Assembly (NCBI RefSeq): GCF_032062135.1
Contig: NC_092861.1
Span: forward strand, 118,539,555 to 118,603,554
DNA from: Pyxicephalus adspersus
Taxonomy: Eukaryota > Chordata > Amphibia > Anura > Pyxicephalidae
Reading direction: 5' to 3'
Length of the DNA: 64,000 bases
A model generated the notes under the pieces. That model searched no databases. It saw nothing but the letters and a program-made list of their open reading frames with translations, and was not told where the DNA came from. This document shows positions 24,001 through 64,000 of the stretch, in pieces (positions within the stretch are counted from its first letter, which is position 1; every line of letters starts with the position of its first letter). A program made the position numbers and the translations under genes.

Positions 24001-24125
24001 TTCTGGCAGAACAGCTGCGAGCCCGGGGCTTGGAGTTTGAGGACTCATTCTATCTCCGCTCTGGCTACAACGATCCCTTTACACTTCTCAATCGTCACAA
24101 TGAAGTGTGGTTCATAGCAAAGTAA
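20921..24125 (+). CDS. Secreted SOUL/heme-binding-family protein (hebp2/soul-like); third of four exons not found
   Basis: Visible exons: 20921-21076, 22095-22224, 23951-24125. The ATG has a favourable context (gacATGG) and opens a signal peptide (MKYLLLISLLLGLGTSE), so the product is probably secreted. Known SOUL proteins bind heme or porphyrin; whether this one does is unknown. Exon 2 gives the SOUL start NFELRAYEAIRWVRT and SFRRLFKYITGSNVE. The last exon gives the C-terminal core SFGGYALDPTFF, RSGYNDPFTLLNRHNEVWFI. The family has four exons. The third, carrying the central strands (an EMT-P-V-like motif in relatives), is not recognisable between 22225 and 23950. Exon 2 ends one base into a codon and the last exon needs two bases before it, so joining them directly shifts the frame and meets a stop after seven codons. 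This is an assembly omission or a broken gene. Confidence 0.85.
22095..22224 (+). CDS. SOUL-family exon 2
   Basis: 43 codons plus one base: NFELRAYEAIRWVRTPLESD, then FFGLEMVKSFRRLFKYITGS. The acceptor is gtatttcag and the donor gtatga. The Y-E-x-x-x-W-V and F-x-R-L-F-x-Y-I-x-G pattern is typical of SOUL domains. Confidence 0.9.
22225..23950 (+). other. Interval where SOUL-family exon 3 is expected
   Basis: Read in all frames for a segment with the expected phase. None resembles the central SOUL strands. A repeat with GGCGCTATATA lies near 23780-23832. The remainder is unassigned. Confidence 0.6.
23738..23832 (+). repeat. Dispersed repeat tail (GCGCTATATA family)
   Basis: Contains GGCGCTGCATATTATGTCGG and CGCTATATACTG, then AATAATAA, matching the blocks near 1235, 41712 and 49500. 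Confidence 0.65.
23951..24125 (+). CDS. SOUL-family terminal exon and stop
   Basis: One base, then 57 codons and TAA: SFGGYALDPTFFKEAQFLAE, QLRARGLEFEDSFYLRSGYN, DPFTLLNRHNEVWFIAK. The acceptor is ctttcag. The Y-N-x-P and N-E-V-W motifs mark the C-terminus of SOUL proteins. Confidence 0.92.
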
Positions 24126-24163
24126 AAATTGCAGTATTTTGTATCCAGTCATCGCTTTTTGTA

Positions 24164-24199
24164 AATAAATTTGTTGTGTTTTGTAGCTGATACAATAAA
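24164..24199 (+). terminator. Two poly(A) signals of the SOUL-family gene
   Basis: AATAAA at 24164-24169 and again at 24194-24199, 39 and 69 bases past the stop, followed by GT-rich sequence. The 3' UTR is therefore short, about 90 bases. Confidence 0.8.
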
Positions 24200-24933
24200 T
24201 GTTCGCTGTGTTTTTGTAACTAATAGATTTTGTACATTATTAAACATCTATTTGTTATAACTTTTTTTGTTCTGTTTAGATTTCTTTTTTTCCTTCACAA
24301 TATAAACTGTGAAAATATGAAATTGTCAACAAATGCTGCTTCTACCCAAATGAGTAGATTAAAAGGCTGGGGGTGTCCTCTAGCTTAACTTGTGAATGTA
24401 GATTTCTTGAAATACAAACATTCAATTGAGATATAACCTATTTTTTCAACTCAACCATGTATTTATATTAAAGGCATGCCCAGTCACCTTGCTGTTCTGT
24501 AAACCTGTCATGAAAGTTGTACGCAAGGTGTTGCTAGTGACTTTCCAAGAATGCTAGGTGCCAAGTTGGTAAGCACTGACAGAAATAAGTATGCACATCA
24601 GGTGAGTTCAGACTGTGCAGCTTAAATGTAGTATAGTGTGCAGTGGTTTACACAGAGTTTTGCTTTAATTTTAGGTTAATACACCACTGACTACAGTTGT
24701 GACAAAATATATACATAAGTGAGGAACAATAACTAATACATGTGTTATTGTATTAATTAAAAACACAAACATACAGATTAGTTGTCTGTGATTTCTATAA
24801 TGTCCTTCATGCATGAAACAAACTTGAATTTACCCGTCACAATATCATTATTCATAATCATGGCGATGCATTGCTAGATAGGCATTCACAAATAAAAAAC
24901 ACGGCAATACCATTTGTTTCCGCAATGTTTCTT

Positions 24934-24939
24934 TTTATT
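24934..24939 (-). terminator. Candidate poly(A) signal, abhd12
   Basis: AATAAA on the minus strand. It would serve a transcript arriving from the right, tail to tail with the SOUL-family gene. Another minus-strand AATAAA is at 28088-28093. I cannot tell which is used because the last coding exon was not found. Confidence 0.35.
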
Positions 24940-25447
24940 AGTTTCTATATTACGCAGCTCCAAACAGTGCTGCCCCACAGCTGCTTTCACAAACCCAAAG
25001 TTCAATTACAGAAATCAACAATGGAATCACAACAATAAAAAATAAGGGCTTGGAATGTCTGTACATTTTTGTAGTTTTATAACGCCATGTATTTTTCATT
25101 AAATGATATTTGTTGGGACGCTAAACACCAGAGTATGGTTGGTTTGTTTGTAGAAAACCTAGTTCTACATAATTCTGGTACATTCCAGCCGTAACTATGA
25201 CCATCAGTGAACCAAATATGTAAACCAGTTAGTAAATAATCAAGATCTAATGAATACAAATAGAAAGCACTAAACAAAGTCCAATAATATAAAGATCTGA
25301 TGATATGAATACAATATAAGAGATGCCAGGTGAGGTTTTTTTTTTAATGAAAGTGATTTATTTTTTAAAAGTGCAATGTAAAATTGTAGGAATGGTTTGG
25401 TATATATACTCACAGTCTATAGTCTGGAGTTTTGTTTTTTTTTTTTT

Positions 25448-25907
25448 NNNNNNNNNNNNNNNNNNNNNNNNNNNNNNNNNNNNNNNNNNNNNNNNNNNNN
25501 NNNNNNNNNNNNNNNNNNNNNNNNNNNNNNNNNNNNNNNNNNNNNNNNNNNNNNNNNNNNNNNNNNNNNNNNNNNNNNNNNNNNNNNNNNNNNNNNNNNN
25601 NNNNNNNNNNNNNNNNNNNNNNNNNNNNNNNNNNNNNNNNNNNNNNNNNNNNNNNNNNNNNNNNNNNNNNNNNNNNNNNNNNNNNNNNNNNNNNNNNNNN
25701 NNNNNNNNNNNNNNNNNNNNNNNNNNNNNNNNNNNNNNNNNNNNNNNNNNNNNNNNNNNNNNNNNNNNNNNNNNNNNNNNNNNNNNNNNNNNNNNNNNNN
25801 NNNNNNNNNNNNNNNNNNNNNNNNNNNNNNNNNNNNNNNNNNNNNNNNNNNNNNNNNNNNNNNNNNNNNNNNNNNNNNNNNNNNNNNNNNNNNNNNNNNN
25901 NNNNNNN
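25448..25907. other. Assembly gap (460 N)
   Basis: Run of N, preceded immediately by a poly(T) stretch. ORFs spanning it are meaningless. Confidence 0.99.
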
Positions 25908-26089
25908 ATGTCTTGGAGCAATTTCAAGGGAGGAATATGTAGTATTTTTATTAAACTTTTTATATCTTGTATTCTATGTCTCAAAAACATCTTCATACCC
26001 TTTCTTTTCAGAAAGACAAAGGGAATTTGCTGCATGTATGTGAAGTCTGTGGAGAGAATTGATAATTTGACTGATGAGTATTGTTTTTT

Positions 26090-26150
26090 GATGTCCCATG
26101 CCTCCTGAGGAAGCATTGCTTGCGAAACACGTCTAAAAATTAAACATAGG
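26090..26150. repeat. Frog repeat fragment (GAGGAAGC...GCGAAACACGTC)
   Basis: The palindrome-like phrase GAGGAAGCATTGCTTGCGAA followed by ACACGTC. A related phrase, inverted, is near 34835-34875 (CAGTTTGGCTTCTTCGGGGG). Confidence 0.4.
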
Positions 26151-27802
26151 ACATTTCCTGGTAACTTCTACATTGATATAATCTATAATCTATCACCTTT
26201 TAATGGATAATAAATTATGTCTTTATAGTTGATCTTGTATAAAGAATAATGCTTTTTGGTTGCTTACAAGTCCAATAGATCTGGGGAAAAAACATTAATA
26301 ATAGGTTATTATCACTGCCTGCATCATCCTCACTTTTAGTCTTTCTGTCACAAGGACAGGAAGTGAGGTAAAATATTCCTAATGAAAACAGACAGCACTA
26401 TGAACTTGACAAAAGGTCTTTCTCTTCCCAGCTAAGTTTTGGCTGCAGTTCAGCTTTAATAAGAGAAGTTATAAGCTGTGCATTGCAGTAACTTACAGCA
26501 TCTTCACCAATAATGTTTACACTGAAAACCAGGCTGATGAATAATTAATTGCTGTATTTAAATATATATGCAAGAAAAATTGAGAGAGAGCTTAATAAGT
26601 TCTTTGTGCTGATTGGATGGGGAGTGTTGGGAATTATCTAATATTTGCTAATTTGGTGACACACATTTGGAGAGATAGCAATGCATTCAATAAAGTACAA
26701 GCAGAACACTTTGACTACTCCTAATGCTTATCATACTTGTCTACCAGTAACTTCGTATTGAATCATTAAAAATGTAAATATGCAAATATTACTGTCACAC
26801 ATATTAATGTACATTATTCAATGGCAATGTACATTGCACAAGCAGATTTATATGTTTGGTCAGGGGAGGAATTTGTTACAAAGCAATGTAAGCACATAAA
26901 TTTGCATGCAATATGCATTTTATTATGATCTATCTATTTCTACAGAGCCTTAAAATGCGTAGTTATATTAAAAACTGTACAGGACCTTCCCATATTTTCT
27001 AAATTGTGACACAACACTGGTTGCTGGGTGTCCAAATGGGCACCGCTGAAGACAATGGATTCTGTCTGCGGTGTGTTGCTGTGTAATATAACACAAGCTG
27101 TGAATGTGACCTAAAAACAAACCATGGAATGGAGATTGGTAAATATAATTAATAATCATGCAAGAGCTAAATAAATGTTTATTCATTCAGCAGGCATTTT
27201 TTCAGGATCTTATCTCTGTGCAAAATAAAATGAAGGCTTTTTGCCATCTTCTGAAGCTGCAATCATGTGATAATGTTGTTGTAACCAATCATGCCGCTGC
27301 TATCCTCTGTATAGGTGAGCTGGTCAGCTCTTTGCTACTCTGCGGTTTACAAGAGAAGTGTTTGATGTCATGAAGTTTGCTGCTGGAAGATCTAGGCAAT
27401 CTTGCTAGATCATGTAGCACTCATGTAGCACCAAGACATGGTGTGATTACTTATAGTAAAACTTTACTACTGTATAAAGATTACAAAGGAAAAATAAGCA
27501 GAATACTATCCTTGTTGCCAGTTGACAACAGCAAGTGGTAAAGAAATTAGGCTCCTAGAAAATATAATGGATATACCTCTATTAGAGATAAACTGCAAGA
27601 TTGATGAACTGTTTGAATGAGGATAGCAAATACCCTATATAAAAAAGAACTTGTTAGTGGTTTAAAAATAAAGCTAACTATTAGATGTCTGGATTTGTGC
27701 ATCATAATAATAGGATATTACTTATGCATTGTAGCTCTGACCTCTGTGTACATGACAACCTGTGTTTTAATAGAAGTGACCGGTAACCATCCTGTACACA
27801 TT

Positions 27803-27934
27803 GGTGTCTATTTATAAAGGAGTTAATCTGACATGGTGAATCAATTACTGCCATTGAAACACATAGACCTGAAAGATTCTCCACCAGAGAGTATTTCCCT
27901 GTATGTCAGATTTACTGCTTTATAATTAGTCCCC
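27803..27934. repeat. Foldback MITE, GGTCTATTTATAAA family
   Basis: The left end GGTGTCTATTTATAAAGG is inverted at the right end (TTTATAATTAGTCCCC). The interior is AAACACATAGACCTGAAAGA. The copy at 51461-51606 has the same order. Confidence 0.65.
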
Positions 27935-28570
27935 ATTGACTCTAAGATGAACATACCTCATGCTAGGAAGCCAAGGTACATATATGATACAGCTATGTAT
28001 ATGTACACAAGAGCCCTAACTTAATAAAAGGGATATAGTATCATAAAGAAAATCCAGTACATATTCCAGAATATGAAGAATGTATGTTTTATTGTAAAAC
28101 CTCAAACTTTTACCATTCAGACTGTAACACACAGCCATAACAACTAAATCGTTATAAACAGAAAAGAGGTGTTCTGATTACCAATAATGAAATATCCTTC
28201 ATACCTTGCAGCAATGGACCTATGAATATCTGTGCCGTGTTATATAAAATAATTGCACCACATGACATGTAAAGCAGAAAGGCAAACTAGAACCCATAAA
28301 TATGCATTTCTATCACCAAAGGTAAGTGAAGAACAGAACATTTATTTTCAAATGCAATACAAGAACAACATTTTCCCTAAATCAGCTAAAATTGGATGCA
28401 GTATATACTGTTTGAAGGACTATGGAATAAAGGGAAAATTCTGTGATCAGACACAGATTCTCCAACATGCTTTAAGTGGGAAGTACTCTTCAGGTCTGTA
28501 CAGATCTGTTGTATGGTTACCCTTTATAAGGCAGTACATGGCTGTCCTATGTGACATGTATCCTGCTTAC

Positions 28571-63044
<34,474 letters not shown>

Positions 63045-63260
63045 CCCTGGGCAGTGAGGAAGGCTCGGCTGTCAGGTTGCGGCAGCTCTGTCAGAGCCGG
63101 GCTGTGCTCATTAGTGACTACTGGAGAAGTACACACAGCGCTGCCCTATTCCCTCCCCTCAGCAGCAGCAATACAGCTCCACACACAGGAGCCGCCTCCT
63201 CCATCGTGACCTCCGAGCAGCCAATCACAGGCCAGAAACTGCCTGGTAACCAGGGCTGGC
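63045..63260 (-). promoter_or_regulatory. abhd12: abhd12 5' UTR and promoter region (inferred)
   Basis: GC-rich sequence right before the ATG, continuous with exon 1. A CCAAT motif is at 63221-63225. No TATA box at a convincing distance. In human, ABHD12 and GINS1 diverge from one promoter; no gins1 first exon was recognised in the remaining 750 bases. Confidence 0.5.
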
Positions 63261-63917
63261 TGTCCCCTGGCTCTGTGACTGAATACCAACACACAATGCT
63301 GGGCACTGCCAGGTTAATGTATTTATATACTGGCCAGGGGGCATGCCCAGGGTGATGACCAGGCATGGGTCACCTGCACTGCTAGCTCCCAGGGGCTCAG
63401 TGACATGCCAGGCCTAGGTTATTGTTACCAAAATGTTACCATGAAACCCACATACCATCATACAGCAATTATTTCTGATGGCCAGTGGCTGCAGAATATC
63501 ACAAATGTAGCGTATGGCACTGGCAACTAAAAATAGAATGCACATTTATTAACTATGTATTAGCATGAATGTACTATAAATATTTGTTCCTATGTATTAT
63601 GTTACATTATGGTAAAGCTGAGCTCCAGGCCGATATAAATGACAAATAATGCTGCTCTGTAATCATTAAAGTGTAAAATGGCTGTAAGTGACACTGCGGA
63701 GGTATCATGCAGACGTAACACAACCTCTGTCTGCAGTGTATGCTCATCCGCCAGTGTTGTGTTACAACTTGGAACAAATGCAACACTACTGCACATCCTC
63801 ACATCGAGGACTCCAGGTCCGCCAATATATAACACACACATTAGTTCTGGTCATTCCTTTATAATGACAAATGGTGAAAAAGTCTGTTGTCATGATCACA
63901 CTGATGTGCCTCTAAAG

Positions 63918-64000
63918 CAGAGGTGTCAATCTCAAATACACAGGGGGCCGAAATTAAAAACATAGACCAAGTCAGGGGCCAAACTTGAAATGTTTTGAAA
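63918..64000 (+). mobile_element. hAT element, left end only (runs off the window)
   Basis: CAGAGGTGTCAATCTCAAAT then GGGGGCC, like the end of the element at 13340. The right end and target duplication lie outside. Confidence 0.65.

Larger units (their letters stand above)
24216..28570. other. Convergent intergenic / abhd12 3' region
   Basis: Lies between the two convergent genes and contains the N gap, a repeat with GAGGAAGCATTGCTTGCGAA near 26103 and a foldback MITE at 27803. The final abhd12 coding exon and 3' UTR should be here, but no acceptor followed by a plausible short C-terminus was recognised. Confidence 0.5.

Noticed and set aside
25323..26116. Long open frames on both strands across 25.3-26.1 kb
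   Set aside because: They consist mostly of N translated as X.
26861..26885. Possible last abhd12 exon (minus-strand KFLP then stop)
   Set aside because: There is no AG acceptor at the required position and the similarity is only four residues.
63261..64000. A gins1 first exon divergent from abhd12, as in human
   Set aside because: No ATG followed by a GINS1-like N-terminus was seen before the window ends.

Overview
This 64 kb window is vertebrate nuclear DNA, almost certainly from a frog (Anura). It is AT-rich, its genes have GT-AG introns, and it is dense in short DNA-transposon families of the kind seen in frog genomes. The species cannot be told from the sequence. There are no operons, CRISPR arrays, rRNAs or recognisable tRNAs. 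I recognise three protein-coding genes. The remainder is intron, intergenic DNA and repeats.

(1) Positions 1-13,000, plus strand: the last 12 coding exons of a glycogen phosphorylase, with stop at 11713-11715 and a poly(A) signal at 12991. All splice phases match and the exons encode about 510 residues, including the pyridoxal-phosphate lysine. The C-terminus ([13 protein letters not shown], then WGVEP and IPPPNIPRE) is that of the brain form PYGB, not liver PYGL or muscle PYGM. (2) Positions 20,870-24,215, plus strand: a small secreted SOUL/heme-binding-family gene with a TATA-like box, signal peptide and two poly(A) signals. Three exons are visible and the expected third of four is absent. 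(3) Positions 28,571-63,044, minus strand: abhd12, a membrane serine hydrolase acting on lysophosphatidylserine, from its start codon in a GC-rich promoter at the right end. Nine exons are visible. The exons expected to carry the middle of the hydrolase fold, including the nucleophile elbow (two exons), the segment after SHPFSV (one exon) and the C-terminal tail were not found.

The pygb and abhd12 genes lie tail to tail, as PYGB and ABHD12 do on human chromosome 20. Chromosome 14 carries the paralogous pair PYGL-ABHD12B. The residue-level match therefore fixes which paralogon this is. The SOUL-family gene sits between them. A 460-base run of N lies at 25448-25907.

Several hAT-type elements keep terminal inverted repeats and 8-bp target duplications. 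One of them, at 60356-60901, still encodes the C-terminal dimerisation region of a hAT transposase. There are also Tigger/pogo-like elements with TA duplications, a decayed Tc1 element, foldback MITE families, two nested insertions, a minisatellite beside the abhd12 promoter, and microsatellites. I see no previously undescribed gene system. The points most worth checking are the missing exons, all of which break the reading frame if skipped, the SOUL gene between pygb and abhd12, and an inverted pair of transposons flanking abhd12 exon 3.
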